NCBI GenBank assembly: GCA_950097015.1 | Contig: CATNEN010000005.1 | Location: 5,013,501-5,077,500, forward strand | From: Macrostomum hystrix | Lineage: Eukaryota; Platyhelminthes; Macrostomidae | Reading direction: 5' to 3' | Length of the DNA stretch: 64,000 nt | Shown here: one piece after another, positions 11,601-21,710 of the stretch | How positions within the stretch are numbered: the stretch's first letter is position 1 | Layout: every line of letters begins with the position of its first letter | The notes under the pieces: model-generated | Databases searched by the model: none | Told to the model about the DNA's origin: nothing | What the model saw: the letters and a program-made list of their open reading frames with translations, nothing else | Program-made: the position numbers and the translations under genes

Positions 11601-12593
11601 CACCTCTGCTCCAGTGTCCATCTTACATTTCAGCCTCTCACCATTTGGCAGCTGGACTTCGGCTAACCAAGCTGATTCACCATCAGACTGCAGTGTTCCG
11701 ATGAAGCAAACCTCATCCCCGTCCGGACGGGGCTCAGCAGCTTCCGCGACACCCACAGTCATGACTTTCTGGCTTTTACTCTGGCACTGACTACGGAAGT
11801 GATTCATGCGGCCACAACTCAAGCATCGCTTACCGAAAGCAGGACACTTGCCTTCACGATGACCGTATCCGCAGTGGTTGCAGCGTGCAAACTGCTGAGT
11901 CGGAGCTGTGCGAGCGGCGTTCGCTCCAAACTGACTTCGAGTGTCTGCTTGTGCGCTGGGTGCTGAGTTGCCATGGCTACCGCTTGAATGCTGTCGTGTG
12001 GTCACTTGACTTAACGAAGATGACGCTCTTACGGAGTTCAGGCCTTTCTCGACTTCCTTCATCTGATGCTTGGCGGATTCAGCAGCTCGGCACATGTCGA
12101 TCGCCGTTCTCAGATCGAGCTCCGGCTCTCGGAGTAGCCGCTCTCGCATTCGAGAGTCATTGCAGCCCAAGACGATCTTGTCCCGGATCATTTTTTCTTT
12201 TTGAGTGTCGAAGTTGCACGTTGTGGCAAGGCGCTTCAAATCGGTCACAAATAGGTCCACAGGCTCCGCTTCTTTCTGGTCTCGCTCCCAGAACTTGAAT
12301 CGTTCGAACACTTCGCTAGTGCGCGGGCTAAAATGCTCATCGAAACGTCCCAAAACATCTTCTAGAGTTCGGCGTTTATCAGCGGTGCTTTTCTCCTCCT
12401 CTTCACCGTCTTCAAATTCTAGCGTGTTGTAGATGTCCAGCCCGGTGTCACCGATGAGGTGCAGGAACAAATTGATTCGGCGCTCTTCTTCAACAATGCC
12501 TGTGGCCCTGAGGTAGATCATGAATTTCTGACGCCATCGTTTCCAAGTCTCGTTGGAGTCGGTCTCCAACTCTCCGGGCGGTTTCAGGTCCAT
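8661..12593 (-). CDS. Gag-Pol polyprotein of Ty3/Gypsy element, 1310 aa
   Basis: The ORF starts at ATG 32 nt inside the 5' LTR boundary (MDLKPPGELE). Domains in order: Gag about 1-230; two zinc knuckles 238-270 (CNHCGYGHREGKC and CLSCGRMNHFRSQC); aspartic protease with DTG at 326-328; reverse transcriptase (LDAKTGFWQI near 539, and VDDML at 599, so V-D-D rather than the usual Y-x-D-D); RNase H (VDSSSVG near 747, EKETLAVV near 782, TDHKPL near 809). The integrase has an H2C2 finger (HEGHAGMGK, CTTC at 997-1000) and catalytic D1027, D1082 and E1118, with the canonical 35-residue spacing of the last two. There is no stop or frameshift. Role: copy-and-paste transposition through a virus-like particle. 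It could be autonomous. Confidence 0.95.
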   Translation of the reverse strand: MDLKPPGELETDSNETWKRWRQKFMIYLRATGIVEEERRINLFLHLIGDTGLDIYNTLEFEDGEEEEKSTADKRRTLEDVLGRFDEHFSPRTSEVFERFKFWERDQKEAEPVDLFVTDLKRLATTCNFDTQKEKMIRDKIVLGCNDSRMRERLLREPELDLRTAIDMCRAAESAKHQMKEVEKGLNSVRASSSLSQVTTRQHSSGSHGNSAPSAQADTRSQFGANAARTAPTQQFARCNHCGYGHREGKCPAFGKRCLSCGRMNHFRSQCQSKSQKVMTVGVAEAAEPRPDGDEVCFIGTLQSDGESAWLAEVQLPNGERLKCKMDTGAEVNVLPAHLLPAGEQLCATRTVLTAFGGARIPVLGKCRLMVKVQGKSSELEFMVSDVKQGILGLPALSALDLVRRVEVVCRQPCIDENFVLKEFADLFDEKLGCLPYVHSFTLDDRVMPVVNAPRKIPFALQEKVQEELQRMESLGVIVKVAEPTDWVNSLVTVHKPDGSLRLCIDPTHLNKAIKRAHYPMTTVEQVIARIPGAKFFTVLDAKTGFWQIRLHEKCSELCTFNTPWGRYKFVRLPPGTIDAPEVYQRELSKIFSSWAEVIVDDMLVWGKTREEHDQKLLKVLNEARRVNLKLNRRKLRVGVSSVNYVGHVISSDGVMPDPVKVKAIQELPVPEDKQAVMRLLGMATYLGKFIPKASDLTDPLRSLLKKDVLFDWQERQQKAFEKLKEVLTQAPVLRLFDPTVDVELQVDSSSVGVGCALLQNGQPVAYGSAALTSTQKNYAQIEKETLAVVIACKKFHDYVYGLPVVRVTTDHKPLGIIFKRDLVHAPPRIARMLYQLKRYNLKVSWSPGSKMQIADTLSRAYLPETEAALDDEIEVEVHQLCRSLPISAVRMQEIRDETSKDRDLSLVAQFVQDGWPTDYRRVCSSIRSYWSFKEELVYHEGVLLKVNRVIVPVSLRQKILEILHEGHAGMGKTEARARQILYWPGMSGDIKRFVSRCTTCQAFQPANPREPLMSHQVPDSPWTKVACDLLDFKGDKWLVVTCYYSNWIELAKLGQQSGAALVISRIKSMFARFGIVKELVSDNGPPFSSFKFQEFAAEFGFRHTRSSPGHAQSNGMAEKAVKVAKSILRKSDQPEVALMEYRASPISGTKTSPSELMFGRLIRTKLPADSRALVQNRTTEFSKAPLQAVQQRYYDEHSRTLPELHVGDAVRYRQDFKWEPAVVVEADPALRSYRVQTQHGRELVRNRRDLHLVPQQATPEAEDVVAARQEGTTSPEATAADRAPAKAGELPRRSARTTKGVLPARYRSDD

Positions 12594-12625
12594 GCACTAT
12601 TAAATTACTGTAGCTTGCGATGCCA

Positions 12626-12802
12626 TGTGATGAGCGCGGACGAGAGCAAAGCTCCAACCAATCTATTTGGCTTCAGCCGATATATAAGTAGCTCACGCAG
12701 AGCCAGACGCGATTACATAATATGGTAGCATGAGAGAGAGAACGCTAGCATGTACACCTAGACGGGTGTACAAACTTGTGCACAGACGCTATACTCATGA
12801 CA
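12626..12802 (-). repeat. 5' LTR of first Gypsy element
   Basis: A 177-bp LTR. On the minus strand it is followed directly by the TGG of the primer-binding site at 12625. It carries the promoter, with a TATA-like TTATATATC on the minus strand near 12682-12690. Confidence 0.95.
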
Positions 12803-14667
12803 GCGGTCAGCGGTCGGCGACTGACGTCGGTCAGACCAAGGACCACACTGTAGTATAACTACAATAAAACGAATCGGACTTACTTAGCTGTATCTTATTT
12901 TGAGGTGTGAAAAATTCCGATGGTAAATAACTATCTTGCAGCATCGGCTTATTTTACAGACATATTAACTACTATAATAGTGTTCTAAATCAGCCACCAG
13001 CTATAAGCTTCGTTGTATAATTTTAAGTTGGTCACGCGCTTTTAATTTTCTTTTTGTCAAGTGGATATTTGCGCGTTTAATATTATTCTCTGAGAAGCGG
13101 TAGATTTATTAATTGTAGATCAAGATCATTCTGCTGTGATCGTTTGTTTTTTAATAGCATTTTTAATATAGGAGTATAGTATCAAAAAGTTACGGCTGCA
13201 TGCAAATATTATTCACCTGAAAAAAGAGTCGATGACAATTGGAGGGGTACAAAAGAGGGGCAGAAAGAAGTCCAAATTACGGGGGTCCTATTTCAATAGT
13301 TCCATATGGGATTCCTGTATATCAAAAGTTTATTTTGAAGGTTCAGCTAGCTTTCTTCACGGCTGAGTATGATTCATCGAATCACGCGCTTTGTCCTCCA
13401 GGGCTGCCTCAATTGACACACAATTATATGGGGGAAACTGGCAATTTTTGGAGGGTTATAAGAATAAATATTTAAATCGAAGCCCATAATTGGACACATC
13501 GCGACATCACACAAAGCATTTCTTCCGAATTGCTTGGGAAGAGGAAAATAAATGCGTAGAGCAATTAATGCTGGTTGTCTGGACTGGCTTTTAATTCACC
13601 GCCCGAGTTTTCTACCCTGCTGTGGCCTCCTGGCCAGTATTTTTACTGGCATATAATAATATTTATAAGCATTGCATGTCGACGCACAAGTGATCTATTA
13701 GTGGACCGTTTAATCCAATCTGTCAGTAAGTTTTGCCTTTCTGCTGGTTTCTTAATAATAAGCGTGTGAAACTACAGCTTTTGTCGGAGAAAGCTTTTGT
13801 AATGTCTCCAAGTCTCAGAAAGTGAACTTTTTTTGTTAAAATGTATGATGAAGTAAAAATTTGAAGTTAGAAGCGAACGCTTTCAATCAAGGCAGGCTCT
13901 GCGTGGGTTAGCCTACTATCATTGATGTTAATATTAATATCTATATTAACTTGAATATAATTAAAATCAGTCTAACAAAACGAGATCTTAGCGTAAGAAC
14001 TTTTGTACAAGATAATTCCTCTTAACTTCTCTGGCAGCTCTTTACGAGATACGACAGCATTGGATTACAACTTTACCAGACTACCACTACCAGTAAGTTT
14101 TGTTAGTTTTATTTTTATGCTGTTAGATATTTTAACGTTTCTAATAGCCTTAGGGTTATTAATTTTTTGTAGCACATTAAGAAGTGTAGGGTCTATTTGT
14201 TGTAAAGTTCTATCTTAATTTTTTTCTCAAATCTATTAATAATTTTCAACATTGCCATTTTTGGTTTTTAAACCAAATTTTTTATTATTTAGAGCTTTGC
14301 ATGCTTGTTTGCAAGATGGCCACACCAACCTTTTTTCTAATTATATTCATTGCAGCTGTGATCTTTAAACAATCTTCTTGAATTTTAATCTTTTAAAGTA
14401 GTTCCTGTAGTTCACTGTAGTTAAAGTAGGGCCTAGTTCCTGTTTTAGTAGGTTAATTAATCTGTGTCTACAGACAGGTTTTTATGTTAAGTTCAAAGAG
14501 AAACTTAATTTTCCATATATAAACCACAGGCCCATTCAGTGAGCTCTGATATAGATTATTGGTCAGAAAAGTAGTTTTAGTTCTAAATATTTGGCTTCCC
14601 TTTTGAAATTCTGAAAGAATAGTCATTTTGAATATAACATCATATATCCCTCAACGATATACATATC
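12803..14667. other. Non-coding interval, nothing recognised
   Basis: AT-rich sequence. Several short open frames exist, but none shows recognisable residues, splice context or repeat structure. It separates the Gypsy element from the first inverted-repeat element. Confidence 0.4.
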
Positions 14668-15054
14668 CATTTACACCATAGTCCGGATCATGCTGGACTT
14701 ACGCCGGAGGAAAAATCCAACATTTTTGGCACTTACGCCAGACTTACGCCAACCAAAAAAAGGTCCCTCTGACTTATGTAGCAGCCGTCCTTGCTTATTA
14801 TTATTATTATTATTAGCTGTCCTCGCTGTGCAGTTTTATTTATCCTAGTTTCTAATATTTGTCTATTAGTATCACGTGAATGACGTGTTACTATGGTAGC
14901 TGAATGTGCCCGAGCGGTAAGGCACTCCCTAAAATTCTATTTCCAGTCTTCCGGGGCTTTACGCGGTGGATTGAAGTTGCCCGGTAGTCACGATCAGGAC
15001 TGACCATACACTACGTATGATCTCACTATATTTATCTGTCCAGGATAACACACC

Positions 15055-15270
15055 CTAAATAGTAAGGCAATACGTCGTAATTTGATCAACAATACGTCGA
15101 TATATCCTAACTAATAAGACAATACGACTTATTTAGATCAACAATACGTTGATATACCCTAACTAATAAGACAATACGTCTTATTTAGATCAACAATACG
15201 TTGATTTAACCTAAGTAATAAAGACAATACGTCTTTATTTAGATCAACAATACGTTGATATACCCTAGAT
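15055..15270. repeat. ~55-60-bp tandem repeats with CAATACGT motifs
   Basis: About four imperfect units contain GATCAACAATACGTYGATAT followed by CTAACTAATAAGACAATACG. The CAATACG word also occurs near the 5' end of the ORF upstream at 16920-16960. The repeats lie inside the left arm of the TIR element. Confidence 0.75.
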
Positions 15271-15835
15271 AATAGTATAGAACTAGTACAGTTCAACACT
15301 ATGATCACCGTATACTTCCTCGTTACCAGAACTTATACAGTTCTAGAACCTTTAAATAAATAACACTAAGTTATAATGGCTTCTTTTACTTTTTGAATAA
15401 ATTTTATAGCCAACAGTGAAGGAAGTTATATTTCAAGGACGTAAAACTGCTGCTATATATACCAAAAGGTTGGGGTGGTGGAGAAAATAAAAACAAATAT
15501 CGTAACTAAATTCCTTTTTAAACGAGAAGACTAATTATTACAAAAGAATAAAAGCATTTACTATACTAATAAAATACATTTTATAATACAATTTATTGAC
15601 AATATTTGTTTACACAAAAAAATTTAAAATAATAATAAAATTCTAAAACGATAAACTTCTAACTACCTCAACTGGCTTCCCTTTACAATAATTTTTAAAA
15701 AGAAGTGAAAAAATTATAAAAAGAAACATAAAAGCATAAGAGCATAATATATACACAAGGGATAGGCACAAAGGATAAAAAAGGGAAAATATGAAAGTAT
15801 AAAACATATATATGAAAGTCCGAACATGTAATAAT

Positions 15836-16894
15836 TCAATCCTCGTCCAGGGCAAACTCTTCAGGCAGCTGGTCCTTAAAGGGCCAGCCGACTTCCTGGC
15901 CGATCCAGGCGACTTCAATACGCATTTTCGTGACGTTGTAGCCATTGGCGATCAAATCCAGCGAGTGTAGCGCATACTGGGTGGCTCGCCGCCATGCGGC
16001 CACAGCATGCTCTGGTGAGAAGTTGCGTTTTAACTTATGGATAACCGGCATAATTTCTTCTCGTCTTGGTGGTGGCCGTTTATCTTCATACCGCCCAGTC
16101 TTTAAATAATATTGTTTTAGTAGTGCGACCTGGCGTTTTAACTGTTGTTGTTGGTTGCCTTCTAAGGTATGCAGTAGCACACTATACTCTTCACCCATAT
16201 TATTAGACAGTATTTGTGATGATTTTGCCTTGATTTCTTGTCTTAAATCCTGTTGTGGTGGCTTCCTCGGGTCACGAGGAGGTGAAACAGATTTGCCTGT
16301 TGGCACCGGCTGTGCTGGTTTTCTTGTTGGTGGTGGTAACTCTAATGGCTGCGGTTTCTGCCATTTTCGAGTTGCCTTTGGTGGTGCCCGCCAGATTGAC
16401 TGGGTTAACAACGTGCTAGGCTTGGCGCCTTCAGGGTGACGTTTTATCACTTCTTCAGATATTACTACGGGGGTGTTTGCTTGTAAGCGTAGTAATTTAT
16501 GCTTGTCAGCTGTTGGTTTCGTCACCACGGATGCCAGTCTTTTTCTTCCTTGCTGTGGCATCGCTGCCGGCTTCTGTGTGGGTAGGTTGTTGTTCTCCTT
16601 TACCACTTGAAGGACCGTGGGCAGTATTTGTGGCTTCTGTAAGGCGGTTGGCACAGCAGGCGCAGTACGCACCTCTGGCCCATCCTTCTTGGCTGGTTTT
16701 CTTGTCGTACCTACGGACTTAGGCCAAGTCGGCTGCTTCTCGGGTGCCTCATTTTCAGCTTCTTTCTCCCAATCTTTAGCGACAAGATCACTATCGGTTA
16801 ATAATAGCTGATCCTCGATGTTCATTTCTTCACTCTCGCTATCGCTTAAGAATAACTGCTTGGCGAGGTCCTCCTGCGATGCTGTCCTAATCAT
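15836..16894 (-). CDS. Unknown ORF3-type protein of a retroelement, 352 aa
   Basis: It starts at ATG (MIRTASQEDLAKQLF). Residues 1-50 are acidic. A motif AENEAPEKQPTWPKSVG at about residues 47-63 resembles the N-terminal motif of the ORFs at 23238, 25104 and 36644. A long Pro/Lys/Gln-rich linker follows. The last ~80 residues look folded (HAVAAWRRATQYALHSLDLI, then IEVAWIGQEVGWPF). It lies directly downstream of a Gypsy integrase fragment on the same strand, the place an envelope gene would take, yet it has no signal peptide or membrane segment. A TATA box sits ~110 nt upstream. The function is unknown; I recognise no domain. Confidence 0.6.
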   Translation of the reverse strand: MIRTASQEDLAKQLFLSDSESEEMNIEDQLLLTDSDLVAKDWEKEAENEAPEKQPTWPKSVGTTRKPAKKDGPEVRTAPAVPTALQKPQILPTVLQVVKENNNLPTQKPAAMPQQGRKRLASVVTKPTADKHKLLRLQANTPVVISEEVIKRHPEGAKPSTLLTQSIWRAPPKATRKWQKPQPLELPPPTRKPAQPVPTGKSVSPPRDPRKPPQQDLRQEIKAKSSQILSNNMGEEYSVLLHTLEGNQQQQLKRQVALLKQYYLKTGRYEDKRPPPRREEIMPVIHKLKRNFSPEHAVAAWRRATQYALHSLDLIANGYNVTKMRIEVAWIGQEVGWPFKDQLPEEFALDED

Positions 16895-17000
16895 TCTCAG
16901 TACGAGAGTGACTTGGTTGCTTCAGAATTCAATACGAATTTAGAAGCTGAGATTTCTCAATACGAGAAAACAATTGACTTCTTTACGCCACAGGGGCTCT

Positions 17001-17012
17001 GTTTATATAGAG
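17001..17012 (-). promoter_or_regulatory. TATA box upstream of the 352-aa ORF
   Basis: The minus strand reads CTCTATATAAACAGAG around 17012-17001. It lies about 110 bp upstream of the ATG at 16894, with a GC-rich context downstream, which suits an RNA polymerase II promoter dedicated to this ORF. No transcription data are available here. Confidence 0.5.
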
Positions 17013-17230
17013 TTCTGAAGAGGGGGGTTACGTAATAGTTCCTTCCTTTTCAATAGCTACTGGGTTTCCATTGGCCGCAACAACCCCTTCTCTTTCTCTC
17101 CCTTATGTACATAGACCCCCTCTTTCTTTGTTTAGCTTAGATTTTAATGCTCCCTAGGAAGGTGAGAGTGGACAACAACCTCTTTAGGTGACAACCACAC
17201 TGTGCCGTACCCCTTGGTTGTTGTCGTAAA

Positions 17231-18282
17231 TTATATTGTTGAGTGGGGTGGGCAGCCTCTTTCTTGTTCTGTGTGTGCTGGCTCCTTATCGATTATTTCG
17301 CCCTCTCTTTCAATCTCGGAATTGTCTGACTCAGCCTCTGCAATTACTGCCGGCTCAATTTCACTAGATAATTCTTCTCCTACTTCTATTTCAGCTCCAA
17401 CTTCGATGTCTTCTTCGTTAATAAGCTCTTCTTCATTGTCCGTCTCTTCAGATTCTTCTTCAATCGCGGATTCCTCTGTTTCTTCATTTATTTCTTCTGT
17501 GGCTTCGCTGCGGATATCGCAATGCCAATTAATTTCATCCTCCGATGATGACTCTTCTGATTCAATGCAAATTATTTGTTTCTGTGCTCTGGGGTGGCTT
17601 CCCTTAATTTTCTGTCCTTTCTTGCTGGCTGAGGAGCCCTCCTGGCTTCCCTTATTTGTTACATCTGTGGTTGAATTAGGAATGGGCATTAGATTGTCTC
17701 GGTGGACCAACATTACGTTGCCACTACGAATTCCATTTTCTTCTTTCTGCACTCGGAAAACTACCTCTGAAATCTTGTTGAGCACTCGAAAGGCGGATCT
17801 TTTCTTCCGATGAAACTTGTGTGATTCTTCACTGTTCAGTTGTGGATTATTAATTAATACTAGGCATCCGATGGGAACTTCTTTCGGTGGTTTGTTAATT
17901 TCTGCTGCTATCTGCCTTTTGCTGACTACTCCCTCTAGTTTTCTTTTCACAATCTCCTGAGCTTCGACTAACCTTTCAGCATGTTTGGCGATGTACGATG
18001 GATAATCGGCATGTTCGACTGCTTCTTTGATTTGGCTGTCTAACGGCATTACAGCTTCTCTGCCAAACAACAGGAAGTGGGGTGTAAAACCAGTTGTTTT
18101 GTTGACACTAGTGCGGACAGCAACTAGGGCGGCAGGAATCATCAAATCCCAGTTACTGTGATCTTTCTCGATCAAACAAGTAATAATGGACTTGATCTGC
18201 TTATTAAACCTTTCCACAAGACCATTGCTCTGCGCATGATACGGCGTGGTGCATGTGTGTTTCAAGTTGTAAAGGTTGTTAG
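17231..18282 (-). pseudogene. Gypsy integrase C-terminal fragment with acidic tail
   Basis: About 350 codons are open without an ATG at the start. The first residues, YNLKHTCTTPYHAQSNG followed by LVERFNKQ, are the end of an integrase core including the catalytic glutamate. The integrase C-terminal region follows (TSVNKTTGFTPHFLLFGRE) and then a long Glu-rich tail. The first two catalytic aspartates and all upstream Pol domains are missing. The fragment begins at a 32-bp direct repeat (18283-18314) that also occurs at 15639-15670. It resembles the integrase at 37529-39316 but is clearly diverged from it. Confidence 0.85.
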
Positions 18283-18910
18283 AATTCTAAAACGATAAAC
18301 TTCTAACTACCTCACTTACGCCACCCAAAAAAGGTCCTTCACAATTCTTGTTAATCGGTGATTAATTAAATTCAGAAGTTGCAGCTGTTTAAAAATCTCA
18401 CAAGTTGCAAATTCTGAATCAAGTATCAAAGTAAGCATCTTAAAGCTAAAAAAACTTTTGCTATCCTACAATAGATATTCTGCTATCTCATTTATACGAA
18501 CTGCAATATTTTAATGAACTTAGTTTTAATGCTGCTCCTTAACATCATAATTAACGCAAATGTGTTATGTTCTATAGTGATACATTTGATCGTGAATGAT
18601 CTCATTTGTGCTAACATTTACGCCACTTGATTTATGCCATGTACTTACGCCAAGCACTTACGCCAAGGCACATTTTGGCCTATACTTACGCCAAGCACTT
18701 ACGCCAGCCTCCGATCCCAAACCAGATTTACGCCGGAGATCTCCGGCGTAAACGACATGATCTGGACTATGGCATTTACATGACTTACTTACTCATTGCT
18801 ACCTACTTCCTACTTTCCACTTTCTTTGGCATATTTGGCTTAAAAAATATGCAACTCTCTTGCTTATCTGGTCTTATATGTCTTGGTTTTGTATAGAAAA
18901 ACAATAACTA

Positions 18911-18926
18911 GGGTCATTCCATATAA
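18911..18926. repeat. Left TIR of ACTA transposon
   Basis: GGGTCATTCCATATAA is an exact inverted match to 22244-22259. Confidence 0.9.
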
Positions 18927-18931
18927 TAACA

Positions 18932-19310
18932 GTCGTAACATTTATACATTGTGACTTATCAATCAATACTTTAACGATGTTTATTGGCTTCAAACTTTCG
19001 CCTATTTTAAAGCAAAAAGTGTATTGTATACCTAGAAAATGACAATTCTATGATTGCAAGTGATAAAAAGCAAATAATTGAAGGCTAAATGATCATAACA
19101 GTCGTAACAATAGAAAATGAAAAAGTTTAATGAGGAAACTTTTTTCACGAATTTACTTGATTTACAACAACTAGAGGCACAAATTTGAAAAAAATAGTGC
19201 AAAAATTCCAATATGAATAGAATAACTAGTTTAATACAGTGACACTATATGAACAATTTCTTATATTTTGTTTGTTTTGAATGTCACGGTCGTAACATTC
19301 TGGTCGTAAC
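18932..19310. repeat. Left subterminal GTCGTAAC repeats
   Basis: Four copies of GTCGTAAC occur near 18932, 19101, 19289 and 19303, all in the same orientation. They are probably transposase-binding sites (inference), because the same word recurs near the right end. Confidence 0.6.
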
Positions 19311-19473
19311 AATTTTTTGATACTCAATGAACCTATCTTTTTTATTCTAGACCAATGTTATTTTCCTTTATTCAATTATTTTATTATTACATTGCATCTT
19401 ATGAGTCTAAAAAATGTTTTCTGTAACATTTTTAAGATTTTTAAATTCATGACAGTCCTGGAACAAGACAGGC

Positions 19474-21561
19474 TCATGGGAGGCCATCAAAGCGGAAGTG
19501 ACCACGTCGATCAACTGGTACAGGTGGGCTGATAACTTTATGAATGTCAGAATGATAGTAATAAATTTCGTCCTTCTTTGCAGGCCACATAAACTGATGA
19601 TCACCAAACTTGGCCATCACATTGATTCGGTATTCAATGGTACCATCAGTTTTCTTAATTTTGGTGACTTCGCCAGGATAGTTTGAATTGTTGTAAGCGA
19701 CAAGCACCCATGTACCAATTGATATCGTGTTTAGGTCGGTCAATCCTGTTGGAGGATTCACTGATGCTGACTGCACTAGTGGCTTAGGTGGAGCAGCCAC
19801 AGCAGCAGCAGCAGCTTGTGTCTCGGCAGGATCTTTGTCGAGTACGTGCATCGTCGTTAAAGGCGACCTGTAAGTAGCTCCTGACAAGCTTGTAGACCAG
19901 AAGTGGTCCTTTTTGATATTGGCGATATACAGGGCATAAATTTTATATGTATAATAAATTAAAATGAGATTGATTTAGATATATGATATATGAATTGAGA
20001 TTGTATAATATGTTAAATTCCTACCGCTGGTGCAGCCGTCAGGATATTCGCAAATTTCTGATCATAGACAGCTTGAATCTCATCCTGGCTGATAAAATGG
20101 CATTCAATCTTACATTCCTCAACCGCTTTCATAAATTCATGCGCATTTCGCACAAGCATGCGACTTGACCGCACTTTAATACGCGCTGCACGCTTTAGAG
20201 TGCCACCAAGGCCATCAATGGCCCCTTTGCCGTGGCTGGTCGTGAAGAAGCTCCAAGTCATGCGCGATAGCTCGAATTTCTGGCGGAGCACCGAGAGCAT
20301 GAAGTGCATGTATCTGTTTTTAAATTGCGATGCAGGCCCATCGCTCCAGATGTGCACTTTCATGCCTGGTACACAGACTTTCTGTAAGTTTAAATTAGAA
20401 TGACAAATTTTCTAATCGGCAATGGAATGAATTTTCGTAAATTATGGCTGCTAAAGTTTTTTCATTTACGCTGAGCAGATGATCGATAAAGACAGATACT
20501 GTCTCTTTGCCGTGATTAGTGGTGTCGCTGATAATTGCCAACATCTTTTGACTCTCCTTCCGGTACACAGCAACCGTAAAAATGGTTACCTGTTGCTGGC
20601 ACCAGTATGCACTCTGCGTAGCGTTTTGACTAACACACGAGTAATTTTCGGAAAAATCGAAGTGGATTAGACACTCATTTTCGGCTAAATTATCCTTGTG
20701 CCACCGGTTGAAATCGGCCTGCTGACGATTGGTGAGAAAGTGCAGCAAAAAGGAAGGAAGCATGCTCAGAAGCGTTAGCAGGCCATCTTGCAGGGTACAG
20801 GTTTTTTTGTTTGGCTGCATGCGCCCTGTGTCCCGATCCACTTCCCATGCCAGATACTCAATCTGCACACCTGCTTGATCTTGAGTCGGAGCAGGAATCC
20901 GATGCCGAAGACCGGACGAGCAGTTCTCGCACGCAGCCAACCTGCAGTTCTCTGTGACAGGGCTGCACAGGACGAATTTGTCGATCCATTCGCGCGAATA
21001 CTCGTGTGCGCCTGCCATCTTTTTAGCAATGGCGTTACACAGGCTGGAATAAAATAGTGATTAAATAATTCTTATTTAGTATTTATTTTATTTTATTTGA
21101 TACAAACATATTTCAGGTATGTTCAAGTTATAGAATTAACCGACTATAGTAGCAATAAAGAATCTTACTTCTGGAAGTTGCTGTGGTACGTGCAGCAGCA
21201 TGCCTCCATCGGGGTCTGCTCCAACGTGATGACGTTGAGAGGCCGCAGGGCACAGAACTTAGATAATGAAATTCTCATGCCCTTTTCGTCTAGGAAAAGG
21301 CGATGGCCCTCCTTAAGGTTGACCAGCAAGTACCGCTTTTGTACTTTCTGGCCGTCAATTTTAATAAAATATTTTAGGCCTGGTGACCATCGGGAAATGT
21401 CGTCACGGTTATAAAATTCGAGCACGGCCTCGCGGATGACGGGATCCAGCTTTGCTCGGGTGACGGTCGCCGAATCCACAATTGTGAGGCCTAACTCGGC
21501 AGCCAGCTGGCGCACAACCGCGATGCGCCTCACAGGAGTCTCCGGCAGGGCTGCCTTACAC
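19474..21561 (-). CDS. Transposase-like protein of unassigned family, at least 4 exons
   Basis: Exons (minus) are 21561-21169, 21043-20470, 20381-20025 and 19908-19474. Junction phases join and give about 585 residues; at least one 5' exon is missing, since no ATG is in frame at the start. Exon 1: FYNRDDISRWSPG, then VQKRYLLVNLKEGHRLF and a Cys-rich CCCTYHSNF. Exon 2: CENCSSGLRHR, then NECLIHFDFSENYSC and IISDTTNHGKETV. Exon 3: VHIWSDGPASQFKNRY and GKGAIDGLGGTLK. Exon 4: a Sso7d/chromo-like C-terminal block (IGTWVLVAYNN, MWPAKKDEIYYY, ISPPVPVDRRGHF). I recall similar uncharacterised proteins in many cnidarians and arthropods. The D in HFDFSEN, the D in WSDG and a later acidic residue are candidate catalytic residues. 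The intron before exon 4 has a weak acceptor. Confidence 0.75.
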
Positions 21562-21710
21562 CTAAATTTGAGGAGAATTACTTTAACGACTATTATTTAA
21601 CTTCCTCCACAAAAAAATAGAGTTCGTCATATATGTGTTATAGATAATTCGAAGATTGTATATTAGTAAAAACTGATAGTTAGGGCTATAGAATCCTGCA
21701 TTTTGTCTAG

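Larger units (their letters stand above)
8054..12802 (-). mobile_element. Ty3/Gypsy LTR retrotransposon, apparently intact, young
   Basis: The ends are 177-bp direct repeats (8054-8230 and 12626-12802) that start TGTGATGAG and end CTCATGACA as read on the plus strand. On the minus strand a TGG-starting primer-binding site touches the 5' LTR (12625 downward: TGGCATCGCAAGC). A purine tract AGAAGGGAGA touches the 3' LTR (about 8231-8240). One ORF holds Gag and all Pol enzymes. The LTRs differ at one position only (8152 A versus 12724 G), so insertion was recent. No matching target duplication is visible: the left flank is ACGTCG and the right flank is GCGGTC. Confidence 0.95.
14668..18780. mobile_element. 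4.1-kb TIR element with 8-bp target duplication, carrying retroelement sequence
   Basis: The left end (14676 onward: CCATAGTCCGGATCATG, later TTACGCCGGAG) is matched in inverted form by the right end (up to 18772: CATGATCTGGACTATGG, preceded by CTCCGGCGTAAA). The same 8 bases, CATTTACA, flank it at 14668-14675 and 18773-18780. An 8-bp duplication is known for hAT and P-type transposons, but the CCATAG terminus is not the usual hAT CAG start, so the superfamily is open. ACTTACGCCA-type repeats cluster near both ends (14715-14752 and 18310-18700). There is no transposase; the interior holds a Gypsy integrase fragment and an unknown ORF, both on the minus strand. Confidence 0.75.

Noticed and set aside
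15836-16894. Applying the APC/C degron reading to the 352-aa ORF
   Set aside because: Its motif reads PTWPKS, so the RxxL is absent, and EN is preceded by A rather than K.
17202-17813. 203-aa plus-strand Ser-rich frame
   Set aside because: It lies opposite the Glu-rich tail of the integrase fragment. GAA/GAG codons on one strand give Ser/Leu-rich open frames on the other.
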